Made by a program: the position numbers and the translations under genes
Origin: an uncultured Planctomycetota bacterium
GTDB taxonomy: Bacteria; Planctomycetota; UBA1135; GCA-002686595
Length of the DNA stretch: 64,000 nucleotides
Reading direction: 5' to 3'
Assembly: GCA_903928115.1 (NCBI GenBank)
Contig: CAIYPP010000007.1
Coordinates: 90,792 to 154,791, forward strand
In this document: piece by piece, positions 52,009 to 60,810 of the stretch
How the letters are laid out: each line of letters opens with the position of its first letter
Position numbering within the stretch: the stretch's first letter is position 1
The notes under the pieces: generated by a model
Told to the model about the DNA's origin: nothing
The model's database searches: none
The model's input: the letters and a program-made list of their open reading frames with translations, nothing else

Positions 52009-55000
52009 TCAGCGTTCGCGCGCGGCCTGCAGGACGGCGGCGGCTTCCTGCAGCAGGCGCTGGTCCGCAGCGGACGTCTCTTCGTGCGGAGGGCCGAGCT
52101 CGCTGACCCGACGCAGGTCGAGCGGCCCTGAGAGCTTCGGCGCCTCGTAGAACTCGCCGAGCAACGCGCGCAAGGCCGTCGCGGCCCGCTCGAATTCCCC
52201 GAGCTTGGCGAGGACCATGGTCTCGAGCGCCGAGAGCTCCAGCCGCCGTTCGAACGTCTCGTCCTTGATCAGCCCCCGCGCACGCTCGAGCGCGGCCAGC
52301 GCGCCGCGCAGCAACTCCGGCTCCGCGCTCGCCAGTCGGTAGCGCGCCGCACCTTCGTACAGGGCTGCCGTCGCACTGCTCGGATCCTCGCGTCCGAGCT
52401 CGAGCGCTTGCCAGAGTGCGACGCGGTAGTCGATCCGATCGAGACGCGGGACGAGCACCGTCTCTTCGCAGGCGGAGGCGAGCGCGCGGCTCTGCGCGTT
52501 CACGGCGTACGCGAGGCGCAGTGCGGCGGCGCGGCGCTCTGGCGCCAGCGTCGCGTCGACTTGCAGGCGAGCGAGAACGCTCTCGCAGCGCAGGGCTTCG
52601 GTCTCGAACAGGTTCCCCACGTAGTCGAGCGCAAGCGCACGCTCGTTCTGCGAGGCTTCACGCGCGAGCGAACGCTCCATCACTCCTTCGCGCGACCACA
52701 CGCGGATCGCGCCGGAGGCGAAGCCGCTCGCGACCATGCTGCCGTCCGCGCTTGCGGCGATCGCCGTCGCTTGCTCGGGAGACGGGAGCGACAGCAAGAG
52801 CGTCGCACTCGTTGCATCCAAGATTCCAACCCGCCCGGACCGTGTGCGGCAGAGCAGCCGCCGATCTCCGTCGATCCAAGTGATGCGTCCATCGCTGTCG
52901 GCGGAGGCGGGCTGCTCGGTCATCGCGAGCGACGCGAGGTCGAGCCGAATCATCTTGGAGCCTGCGTCGATCCACAGTGCGGAGCCGTCGACGGAGCGCT
53001 GCAGCGCGTACACGTAGGTGTCGGCGCGGTCGAACACGAGCGTGCGCGTGCCATCCTGCGTATCCCACAGCGCGAGCTGGCCGTTGTTGGTTCCGGCCGC
53101 GATCCTGCGGCCGTCATCGAGCCACACGAGCTCGCCGACGCGTCCGCGAACCTCGCCTCGGAGCTCGGACAACCGACCGCTCTCGACCTCGAAGAAGAGC
53201 AGCTCGCCAGCGTCCGTGCCGATCGCGACGCGGGTGCCGTCGGGGTGGAACGTGACGGACGAGGGCCGCCCGGTCGCGCTGAACGAGAAATCTCGCAGCA
53301 CGGCTCCGTCCTTGGGGTCGCGCACCCGGACCTTCGAGCGCGGCTTCCCGTCTTCGAGGATCGACGTCACCCAGCCGACCGCGATGCGCGAACCGCTGCG
53401 ATCGACGGCGATGCATGCGGGCGCCTCCACGATCTTGCCTGCGACCTGCTGCATGCGCGCGAGGACGATCTCGAGCTCGCCCGTGCGCGGATCCCAGACG
53501 CGCACCTGTCCCGACTCCAGCGAGAGCAGACGATTGGAGCCCGGGATGAAGACGAGCTGGCTCGCGCCCACGCGCCCGCCCGTGAGAGCGAGCGAGTCAC
53601 CGATGGTCGTGTCCCACAGGCGCAGCGTGCCTTTCTCGCTTCCGGTCACGAGCGTGTCCCCACCGCGCAGCGGGAGCGCGGCGACCAGATCGACGAGGCC
53701 CGCGGTGATGCGCGTCTCCTGCTCCACGGCGAGGTCTCGCGCACGGATGGAGCCGCCTCGCGAGACGCTGAGCAGCGTGCGCCCGCTCGTGTCGTAGCCG
53801 CACCACGAGATCTCGCCCGCGTCTTCGCGCAAGAGGCGCAGGAGCCCGCGCGAGTTCGTGTCCCATTCGCGCACACAGTCTTGCCAGCGATGCAGCTCGC
53901 CGCTTCGCGCCGCGTGTCCGGACGCTGCGGCGATCCGCAGGCTGTCGGGGCTGAACGCGAGCGAGCGGATCGGCGCATCTCGCTCACCGAGCCAGGTGAT
54001 CTCGCGCGTCGGGAAGTCCAAGAGTCCCACGAAGCCGTTGAGCGTTCCGTACGCCGCGCGCCGTCCGTCCGGCGCGACCGCCACACACGACGGCGTGTCG
54101 TGCAGGTCGCTCCAGCGGCCGCGCTCTTCGCCGCTCGCGAGGTCGACGAGGCGCAAGCTGTCCTCCGAGGCCACGAGCAGCGCGCGGCCGTCGAGCTGAT
54201 AGGCCATCGCGCTCGCCGGAGTAGTGAGTCGCCAGCGGTGAAGTTCCTCGCGCGCGGGGAGAGAGAGCACGCGCACTTCACCGGTGGAGAGCGCGACCGC
54301 GACGTTGGATCGATCCGGCGCGCTCGCGAGCGCCGTAATGCGCGCGCCGCCGAGGTCGACGTCGCCCAAGGGCCGATATCCGTCCAGCGCGTAAGCGCGC
54401 AGGATCGAGGGCGCCTTGGCGCTGCCGCTCGTCGCAGCGAGCAGCACCTTTTCCTCCGCATCGCAGGCGAGCGCGAGCACGCTGTCGAGCGGGGCGGGCG
54501 CGGCCTCCCCCTCGAACGTGCGCGGCGCGATCAGCGCGGCGCTCTGGTCGAGCAACTGGTTGAGGAAGTTCCACTCCCAGCCACGCAGCTCCTTCGGGCA
54601 TTCGCGCAGGCGCGAGCGGACTCGGGCGAGGTCCCGATCTTCCAGCGCCGCGGCCGCGGCCGCGATGTTCGCCGCGTAGCCCTTGCGGCGCGCTTCTTCG
54701 GCGTTCGCCTGCGCGACACGCTTTTCCTCGTCGAGCTTGAGGTTCGCCTCTTCGGTGCGCTGCCGCGCCTCCGTCGCCTCGCGTGCATTCGCGTCCGCGA
54801 TGTTCTTCTCGATCTCGAGCTGGCGGTTCGAGCGCGCCTGCGTGATGAGCAGCGCGGCGGAGAGCCCGAGCGCCACCGTGATCGCCGTCGCGACCGCCGC
54901 CGCAAAGCCGCGGTTGCGCCCGATCCACTTCTTGAACTCGACGACCGCGCCGGTGCTGTGCGCACGCACGACACGGCCTTCGAGATAGGCGCGCAGGTCC

Positions 55001-56007
55001 TCGGCGAGTTCGAGCATGCCCGCGTAGCGCGCGCCCGATTCGCGGGCCATGGCCTTCTCGCAGATCGAGACGAGCTCTTCGGGCGCACCTTTCGCGAGGC
55101 GCTCGATCGGCTCCGGCGGTCCTTGCGTGAGGAGCCGCACCACTGTGAACGGAGTGCGCTGCTCGCCCGCGGGCATGTAGGGAGCATGGCCCGCGAGCAG
55201 CTCGTAGAGCATCGCGCCCAGCGAGTAGACGTCCGAGCGCGCGCCGACTTCGTCGTGACGACCCAGCGCCTGCTCCGGCGACATGTACGCGGGTGTTCCG
55301 ACGATGTCGCCATCGAGCGTCGCGAGCGACGAGTCGCCGGAGCGCGTCGTCTCGCGCCGCTCGCTCTCGACGTGGCGCTCCGCGGAGGCCGCGGCGCGGT
55401 CGTGGCTCGTCTGCGAACCGACGACGCGCGCAAGGCCCCAGTCCATCACGTACACCTCGCCGAAGCGGCCGACCATCACGTTCGCCGGCTTGAGGTCGCG
55501 GTGGATCACGCCCTTCTCGTGCGCGAAGGCCATCGCCTCGCATACGCGCAGGAGCACCCCGAGGACGCGCGGCAGGTTCCAGCCTTCCTCGCCCTTGCGC
55601 AGCGCGTCGTACACGGCGCGGAGGTCGCGGCCGCGGACGAGCTTCATCGTGAAGTACAGCCGTCCGCGCGCGTCGAGGCCGAGCTCGTGGACGGGGACGA
55701 TGCCGGGGTGGTCGAGCTGTCCCGTGACCTGCGCCTCCTCGAGGAAGCGCGCGCGGATGCGCTGGGCGTCGCTGGAGGTCGGGTCCGAGCCTCCGAGGTC
55801 CTCGAGGATGACCTTCATCGCGAGCTCGCGCCGCAGGTCGCGGTCGTGCACGCGGAGGATCGCGCCCATTCCGCCACGTGCGATCTCTCGCTCGGCCTCG
55901 TAGCGGCCTTCGATGCGCGGGCGAGCCCGCAGGCGCGCGATGATCTCGCTGTCCGTCGTGCGGACCGGACTCGCGCCGGGGAGCGAGAACTCGTCGTGAG
56001 GGCACAT
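52009..56007 (-). CDS. Membrane Ser/Thr protein kinase with WD40 repeats
   Basis: 1,332 residues from ATG 56007. Hanks-type kinase domain: Gly-loop ARGGMGAI (43-50), Lys65, HRDLKPAN (169-176), DWG in place of DFG (189-191), GTPAYMSPEQ (237-246). One membrane helix at about 368-389, then a charged coiled-coil stretch (392-445). From about 520 to 1100 the sequence repeats WD40-like units (VRVWDPRTGE, RLWDTTIGD, ALWDTQDGT, IRVWSREG), followed by a helical C-terminus. This cytosolic kinase/outside propeller or sensor design is common in Planctomycetota. Its WD40 part could sense ligands or partners; signal unknown. GTG/ATG codons further upstream give a Pro/Arg-rich lead unlikely to be real. Confidence 0.85.
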   Translation of the reverse strand: MCPHDEFSLPGASPVRTTDSEIIARLRARPRIEGRYEAEREIARGGMGAILRVHDRDLRRELAMKVILEDLGGSDPTSSDAQRIRARFLEEAQVTGQLDHPGIVPVHELGLDARGRLYFTMKLVRGRDLRAVYDALRKGEEGWNLPRVLGVLLRVCEAMAFAHEKGVIHRDLKPANVMVGRFGEVYVMDWGLARVVGSQTSHDRAAASAERHVESERRETTRSGDSSLATLDGDIVGTPAYMSPEQALGRHDEVGARSDVYSLGAMLYELLAGHAPYMPAGEQRTPFTVVRLLTQGPPEPIERLAKGAPEELVSICEKAMARESGARYAGMLELAEDLRAYLEGRVVRAHSTGAVVEFKKWIGRNRGFAAAVATAITVALGLSAALLITQARSNRQLEIEKNIADANAREATEARQRTEEANLKLDEEKRVAQANAEEARRKGYAANIAAAAAALEDRDLARVRSRLRECPKELRGWEWNFLNQLLDQSAALIAPRTFEGEAAPAPLDSVLALACDAEEKVLLAATSGSAKAPSILRAYALDGYRPLGDVDLGGARITALASAPDRSNVAVALSTGEVRVLSLPAREELHRWRLTTPASAMAYQLDGRALLVASEDSLRLVDLASGEERGRWSDLHDTPSCVAVAPDGRRAAYGTLNGFVGLLDFPTREITWLGERDAPIRSLAFSPDSLRIAAASGHAARSGELHRWQDCVREWDTNSRGLLRLLREDAGEISWCGYDTSGRTLLSVSRGGSIRARDLAVEQETRITAGLVDLVAALPLRGGDTLVTGSEKGTLRLWDTTIGDSLALTGGRVGASQLVFIPGSNRLLSLESGQVRVWDPRTGELEIVLARMQQVAGKIVEAPACIAVDRSGSRIAVGWVTSILEDGKPRSKVRVRDPKDGAVLRDFSFSATGRPSSVTFHPDGTRVAIGTDAGELLFFEVESGRLSELRGEVRGRVGELVWLDDGRRIAAGTNNGQLALWDTQDGTRTLVFDRADTYVYALQRSVDGSALWIDAGSKMIRLDLASLAMTEQPASADSDGRITWIDGDRRLLCRTRSGRVGILDATSATLLLSLPSPEQATAIAASADGSMVASGFASGAIRVWSREGVMERSLAREASQNERALALDYVGNLFETEALRCESVLARLQVDATLAPERRAAALRLAYAVNAQSRALASACEETVLVPRLDRIDYRVALWQALELGREDPSSATAALYEGAARYRLASAEPELLRGALAALERARGLIKDETFERRLELSALETMVLAKLGEFERAATALRALLGEFYEAPKLSGPLDLRRVSELGPPHEETSAADQRLLQEAAAVLQAARER

Positions 56008-56093
56008 GGGGGAGGTGTGGGAGAACCCGGGCCGGATTGTCGCACGTAGGCGGGGGCGTTGCGCTAGGCCGCGGGATCGGATCCCGAGCGGAT

Positions 56094-56122
56094 TTGCGGA
56101 GCGCCTCCCGACGGTCCACAAT
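56094..56122 (+). promoter_or_regulatory. Candidate leaderless promoter of the ferredoxin-TPR gene
   Basis: TTGCGG (56094-56099), 17-bp spacer, CACAAT (56117-56122), then 6 nt to GTG 56129. Supports GTG 56129 as the start and a leaderless transcript. Confidence 0.45.
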
Positions 56123-56128
56123 CCCAGC

Positions 56129-57982
56129 GTGAGCGCCCGCTGCAAGCCGCAGGACCCTGCGGAGGCCCCCGACCCTCTGTCTCACGGGCCCATCCGTGCC
56201 TCGCGCGTCTCCCGCTGGCGCGCGGCGGTCTTGATCGCGATCCACGTCGCCATCGCGCTGCACGTCGCCCACTGGGCGTGGAAGGGCTCGACGCTCACCC
56301 CGCTGGAGCCCTCCGAGTCGATCGAGCTCACGGCCAAGGGCGTGCTCAACGCCGGAGCGATCTTCTTTGGCCTCGCGATCCTCTCGACCGCGCTCTTCGG
56401 GCGCTTCTTCTGCGGCTGGGCCTGCCACCTCGTCGCGATCCAAGACGCGTGTCGCTGGCTGCTCGAGAAGGTTGGCCTGCGCCCGCGCGCGGTGAACCTC
56501 GGGATCCTCGGGCTCGTGCCGCTCGTCGTGTTCGTCTACATGTTCCTCGCGCCGCTCCTGCCGCGCTTGGAGCAGGGGCTCGGGCTCGGCGTCGCCCACA
56601 CGGAGTTCACCACCGAGGGCTTCTGGGAGACCTTTCCCGGCCTCGAGATGGCGCTGCTCACGTTCGTGGTCGGCGGCTTCTGGATGGTGTGGTTTCTCGG
56701 CGCGAAGGGCTTTTGCACCTACGCGTGCCCCTACGGCGCGGTGTTCGGCATCGCCGATCAGGTCGCGCCGCTGCGCATCCGGGTGACGGATGCGTGCGAG
56801 GGTTGCGGGCACTGCACGGCGGTCTGCACCTCGAACGTGCGCGTGCACCAAGAGGTGCGCGACTGGAAGGCGGTCGTCGATCCGGGCTGCATGAAGTGCC
56901 TCGACTGCGTGAGCGTGTGCCCGAAGGACGCGCTGTACGTCGGGTGGGGTGCGCCCGCGCTGGCGACCGCGCGCGTGCGGCCTGCGAAGGCCGTGCTCGA
57001 CGGCGTTGCGAAGCGCCTCCCGCGCGTGCTCCTGACGGCGGCGTTCTTGCTCGCGTCGTTCCTCGTCCTGCTCTCGCGACAAGGCACGCTCGAGCTGCGC
57101 TGGGCGGCCGAGCTCGCGGGGCTCTCGCTCGTCTTGGCCCTGATTTTCCCGGGAAAAGCGGAGCGGCGCGGCGGACCGAGCGCGGGGGAGGAGCTCGTCC
57201 TCGCGGGCGCATTCCTCGGCGCGCTCTACGCGCTGCGCGGCTACCAACTCTTGCCGTGGGAAGAGGAGCGTGTGCCGCTCTTGCTCGCTCTCGGGCTCGC
57301 GGTCCTCTTCGCGCTCAGCGTGCACCTCTGCGGCCGGATCCTGCGCCGCTCGGAGGTCGCGCTCCAAGCGTGGGACCTCGTGCGCGGCGGCAAGACCACC
57401 GGCGCGGGGCGCGCAGTCGTGGCGCTGGCGCTGGGGTTCCTCGCGCTCGTCGCGACCGCGGGCCGCTCGCAGTGGAGCGAAGGCCGGGAGCAGCGGGACG
57501 CGCGCGCCGCGCGAGCGCAGCAGGCCAGCGAGGAACAAGCCGCGGCGCAAGCGGCAGCGCAGGTGGCATCCCAGGCGCGCGAGCGCGCCCGCGCGGAGTA
57601 CGACCGCGGCGTCCGCGCGGCGCAGTCGGGTGCGCTCGAAGAGGCGAGCAAGGCGTTCGAGGCGGCGCTCGCCCTCGATCCGAGCTTCGACGCTGCCCGC
57701 GACAACCTAGCGGGCATGTACTGCGCGATGGGGCGCTTTCAGCAGGGCATCTTCCACTATCGTGCCTCGCTCCAGCGGCACCCCGAGGACGCCGATTTGC
57801 ACGCTTTGCTCGGTCAGGCGTGCGCGCAGGCGGGCGACCTCGGCGGCGCCGAGACCGCGTGGCTCACGGCGATTCGGCTCGCTCCGAACCACCGCGGCGC
57901 GCGTCTGGGGCTCGCGATCCTCTGCGAAGACCGAGGCGACTCGGTGGGCGCCGCCGCCCATCGTGCGGCGGCCGGACGCTGA
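56129..57982 (+). CDS. Membrane 4Fe-4S protein (NapH/CcoG-like) fused to TPR domain
   Basis: 617 residues. Hydrophobic N-terminal half with FFCGWACHL (Cys95, Cys99) and FCTYACPYG (Cys196, Cys200), then two ferredoxin motifs: Cys223-226-229-233 and Cys254-257-260-264 (each CxxCxxCxxxC). This matches NapH/NosR/CcoG-type quinol-linked electron-transfer proteins. More helices follow to about 455, then an Ala/Gln/Glu coiled coil and, from about 500, TPR repeats (AQSGALEEASKAFEAALALDP and next units). The fusion is unusual. Inference: a redox membrane module that docks partners through TPRs. Divergent from the kinase gene. Confidence 0.85.
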   Translation: MSARCKPQDPAEAPDPLSHGPIRASRVSRWRAAVLIAIHVAIALHVAHWAWKGSTLTPLEPSESIELTAKGVLNAGAIFFGLAILSTALFGRFFCGWACHLVAIQDACRWLLEKVGLRPRAVNLGILGLVPLVVFVYMFLAPLLPRLEQGLGLGVAHTEFTTEGFWETFPGLEMALLTFVVGGFWMVWFLGAKGFCTYACPYGAVFGIADQVAPLRIRVTDACEGCGHCTAVCTSNVRVHQEVRDWKAVVDPGCMKCLDCVSVCPKDALYVGWGAPALATARVRPAKAVLDGVAKRLPRVLLTAAFLLASFLVLLSRQGTLELRWAAELAGLSLVLALIFPGKAERRGGPSAGEELVLAGAFLGALYALRGYQLLPWEEERVPLLLALGLAVLFALSVHLCGRILRRSEVALQAWDLVRGGKTTGAGRAVVALALGFLALVATAGRSQWSEGREQRDARAARAQQASEEQAAAQAAAQVASQARERARAEYDRGVRAAQSGALEEASKAFEAALALDPSFDAARDNLAGMYCAMGRFQQGIFHYRASLQRHPEDADLHALLGQACAQAGDLGGAETAWLTAIRLAPNHRGARLGLAILCEDRGDSVGAAAHRAAAGR

Positions 57983-58148
57983 GCCGCGCAAACTGCCGGA
58001 TCCCCGAAACGGCGCCGAGCGCGTAGATTCGAGTTTCTTCCCCAGGTGGGCGGGATAGCGTCTGCATCGCGGACGCGCCCTCCGCCCTTGGGCTCCGCCG
58101 CGCTCTCGATCTCTCGCTCCCACCCCGCTCCCGCTCAGGACTCCCTCG

Positions 58149-60395
58149 ATGCGCATCTCTCCGTCGGTGGCGCTCGCCGCCGCCCTCTTCCTCGCGCCCG
58201 CGTCTGCGCTGCTCGCTCAAGTCACCCCCGCGGCACCCGTCTCCGCCGAGACGTCGACGCTGCGCGGCTTCCTCGTCGAGGGCGAGCTGCTGCTCTTCGC
58301 CCAAGCGGACATGCAACTGCCGCAGGGTTGGTCCCTCGGCGTGCTCGGTGTCGACGCGTCGCAGCAGCTCTCGGCTCAGCTGCGTGGACAGGCCGAGGTC
58401 GTGCGCGACGGTGCGCGACCGATCGGCTTCGGTACGAGCCGCATGTCGCTCGGCGTGGGGCAGCTCACGCTCTCAGGACCCGCGGGTGAGCGCTTCGGCT
58501 TCGGCGATCTCTCCCTCGCGCTGTACGACGGCGAGTGGACCGTGCTCGCGCACTCGGGCGACCTCGCGGGTCGGCCCGTGTTCGTGCTCGCGCGCTCCAG
58601 CGATGCATGGCTCGAGCGGGGCGACGACTTCGCGCTCACCGGCGAGCTCGTCTTCGCGCCGCAGCTCGCCCGCGAGCTCGGTCTAGACCCGGAGCTGCGC
58701 TCGCCGCTCGGGGCGCTGACCCTGCTCGGCTCGGCGCTCTTCGATCCTGCGCGCCCGCTCCCCGCCTCCGCTCCCGCTACTACCGCGGGCGGACTGATCG
58801 GGCCGGACGTCATCGTCAGCACGATCGGCGGCGAGTTTGGCGAGTATGGCGCGATCGGCGACCTCGGCGGCTATGCGGTCACCACGGTGTCGTGCAATGT
58901 GGGCGACCAAGAGGCGATCTGGATCGACGCGGGCGCGCAGCCCAACCGCCATCCCGTGATCGGCACCCAGCTGTACCGCTTGAAGACCGTCAACGGTGCC
59001 AAGCGCTTCGAGCAGATCGGCATGAGCTGGCTGAAGCACGGCTTCTGCGCCGCCGACGCGCCGAGCTGCGTCTCGATCAACCCCAACGGCATCCCCGGGC
59101 CGACCTACGTCGCCAACGGCAGCTGCGACTGGCTCGGTCTGTTCGCCACCGACACCTACTCCGACGGACTCAACGCCTCGCAGCCCGGCTGCGGCCCGCG
59201 CTCGGAGATCCAGCCGTGGACGGGTGCGTACCCGTTCCCGTACCTGCTCGGTTCGGGCGCGAGCGGCAACGCGATCTACAAGCGCATGCAGCTCAACCGC
59301 AACGACCTCGACCCGGCGCAGAATGCTGGCGCGAGCTACTGGTGCGAGGTGGTCTACATCTGCACCGACGAGCCCGAGGCCAACCGCTACAACAACTACT
59401 CGGTGCGCGCGGCGACGGTCGGCGCCCTCGCGAACGGCCAGCACAACCTGAGCTTCGCGGGCGCGACGATCCCGCTGAAGTCGGCGGTGCAGCACTGGGC
59501 GACGGTCGAGCCGGGCGTGACCGTGCGCGCGGCCGACGTGCCGGGCGACGGCCGTCTGCTGCTGGGCTACAAGGCGACGCAGCTTCCGAGCGGCCAGTAC
59601 CACTACGAGTACGCGCTGTTCAACATGAACAGCGACCGCGGCGCGCAGGCCCTCTCCGTGCCGCTGCCCGCGGGGGCCGCGCTCTCCAACGTCGGCTTCA
59701 AGGACGTGGACTACCACTCGGGCGAGCCCTACTCGGGCACGGACTGGGCCTCGACGGTCACGCCGGGCTCGAACATCACTTGGGCCACGCAGACCCACGC
59801 GCAGAACGTGAACGCCAACGCGCTGCGCTGGAGCACGACCTACAACTACCGCTTCGACACCCTCGCGGCGCCCGTGCAGGGCACGATCACGGTCACGCTG
59901 TTCAAGCCGGGTACCCCGACGACCGTGACGTTCCTCGCCGACGTCCCCGGCACGGGGTGCGGCTCCTTCACGTACTGCACGACGAGCACCACGACGCTCG
60001 GTTGCTCGCCGCTCATCGCGGGCTCGGGCAGCGCGAGCGCGACCGCCGCCTCGGGCTTCACGATCAGCTGCAGCAACCTTGAGGGGGCTCGTCAGGGCCT
60101 GTTCTTCTTCGGGCAGGCACAGACCAATCTGGCTTGGGCCTTCGGCTCGACCTCGTCGCGCTGCGTGACCACCCCGGTCCAGCGCATGCCGTCCAGCCTC
60201 ACCGGCGGCACCGCGGGCCTGTGCAACGGCTCGCTGTCGATCGATTGGAACGCATGGCGTGCCGCGAACCCGGGCGGGCTCGGCAGCCCCTACAGCGCCG
60301 GTCAGATGCTCTACGCACAGGCCTGGTTCCGTGATCCCCCGGCTCCGACGGGGACCAACCTCTCCAACGGTCTCGGGTTCACCATCTGCCCGTAA
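58149..60395 (+). CDS. Secreted protein, tandem paralog without TSP3 repeats
   Basis: 748 residues. Signal peptide 1-24 (ends LLAQ). N-terminal beta-rich region with FGDLSLALYDGEW, then a central domain (IGPDVIVSTIG to about 610) including GTQLYRLKTVNGAKRFEQIG, CDWLGLFATDTYSDG and NVNANALRWSTTYNYRF. The last about 130 residues are the Cys-rich module FTYCTTSTTTLGC…CNGSLSIDWN…QAWFRDP. The same N-terminal and central parts recur in the next gene. Exported; role unknown. Confidence 0.8.
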   Translation: MRISPSVALAAALFLAPASALLAQVTPAAPVSAETSTLRGFLVEGELLLFAQADMQLPQGWSLGVLGVDASQQLSAQLRGQAEVVRDGARPIGFGTSRMSLGVGQLTLSGPAGERFGFGDLSLALYDGEWTVLAHSGDLAGRPVFVLARSSDAWLERGDDFALTGELVFAPQLARELGLDPELRSPLGALTLLGSALFDPARPLPASAPATTAGGLIGPDVIVSTIGGEFGEYGAIGDLGGYAVTTVSCNVGDQEAIWIDAGAQPNRHPVIGTQLYRLKTVNGAKRFEQIGMSWLKHGFCAADAPSCVSINPNGIPGPTYVANGSCDWLGLFATDTYSDGLNASQPGCGPRSEIQPWTGAYPFPYLLGSGASGNAIYKRMQLNRNDLDPAQNAGASYWCEVVYICTDEPEANRYNNYSVRAATVGALANGQHNLSFAGATIPLKSAVQHWATVEPGVTVRAADVPGDGRLLLGYKATQLPSGQYHYEYALFNMNSDRGAQALSVPLPAGAALSNVGFKDVDYHSGEPYSGTDWASTVTPGSNITWATQTHAQNVNANALRWSTTYNYRFDTLAAPVQGTITVTLFKPGTPTTVTFLADVPGTGCGSFTYCTTSTTTLGCSPLIAGSGSASATAASGFTISCSNLEGARQGLFFFGQAQTNLAWAFGSTSSRCVTTPVQRMPSSLTGGTAGLCNGSLSIDWNAWRAANPGGLGSPYSAGQMLYAQAWFRDPPAPTGTNLSNGLGFTICP

Positions 60396-60810
60396 CCGAA
60401 TACCGAGCTCGAGAAGCGGGGCCTGCGGCTGTCCTCGGGCGGTCGCGGGCCCCGCTCCTAGGAGCGTGCCGAGGCGGTCCTGCGCGGCCCGCCGCGCGTT
60501 GCGGGGGTCCGACAGGCTCGAGCCCCCGTCGCGGCCGCTTTTGCCGGTGGGGGCGGTGTGGCCTCTGTGCCTCCGAGGCCCCCAAGTTCGCCGGAACCCG
60601 GAAAGCCTGTCCAGCGTCTCAGGAAGAAGGACTTTCCTTTTCTGCTGTTCCGCGGTCGGTTGACCCGATTCCGCGGCTCGCGGTTAGAGTTGGGGGGTCT
60701 CTTCGACTTCGCCCGCCGTCCTCGCGTCTCGCGACCCTTCCGGGGGGTCGCGCGTGAGGGTGGCTGACGAGCGTTCGAGCCCTCTCTGTCTCAGGAGCTG
60801 TCAGATCCCC
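60396..60810. other. Intergenic region between tandem secreted paralogs
   Basis: 415 bp. A 9-bp stem AGCGGGGCC/GGCCCCGCT (60415-60423/60448-60456) follows the first gene with a long loop and no T-tract. TTGACC at 60660-60665 could be a -35, but no good -10 is placed. AGGAG lies 13 nt before ATG 60811. No other gene seen. Confidence 0.45.
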
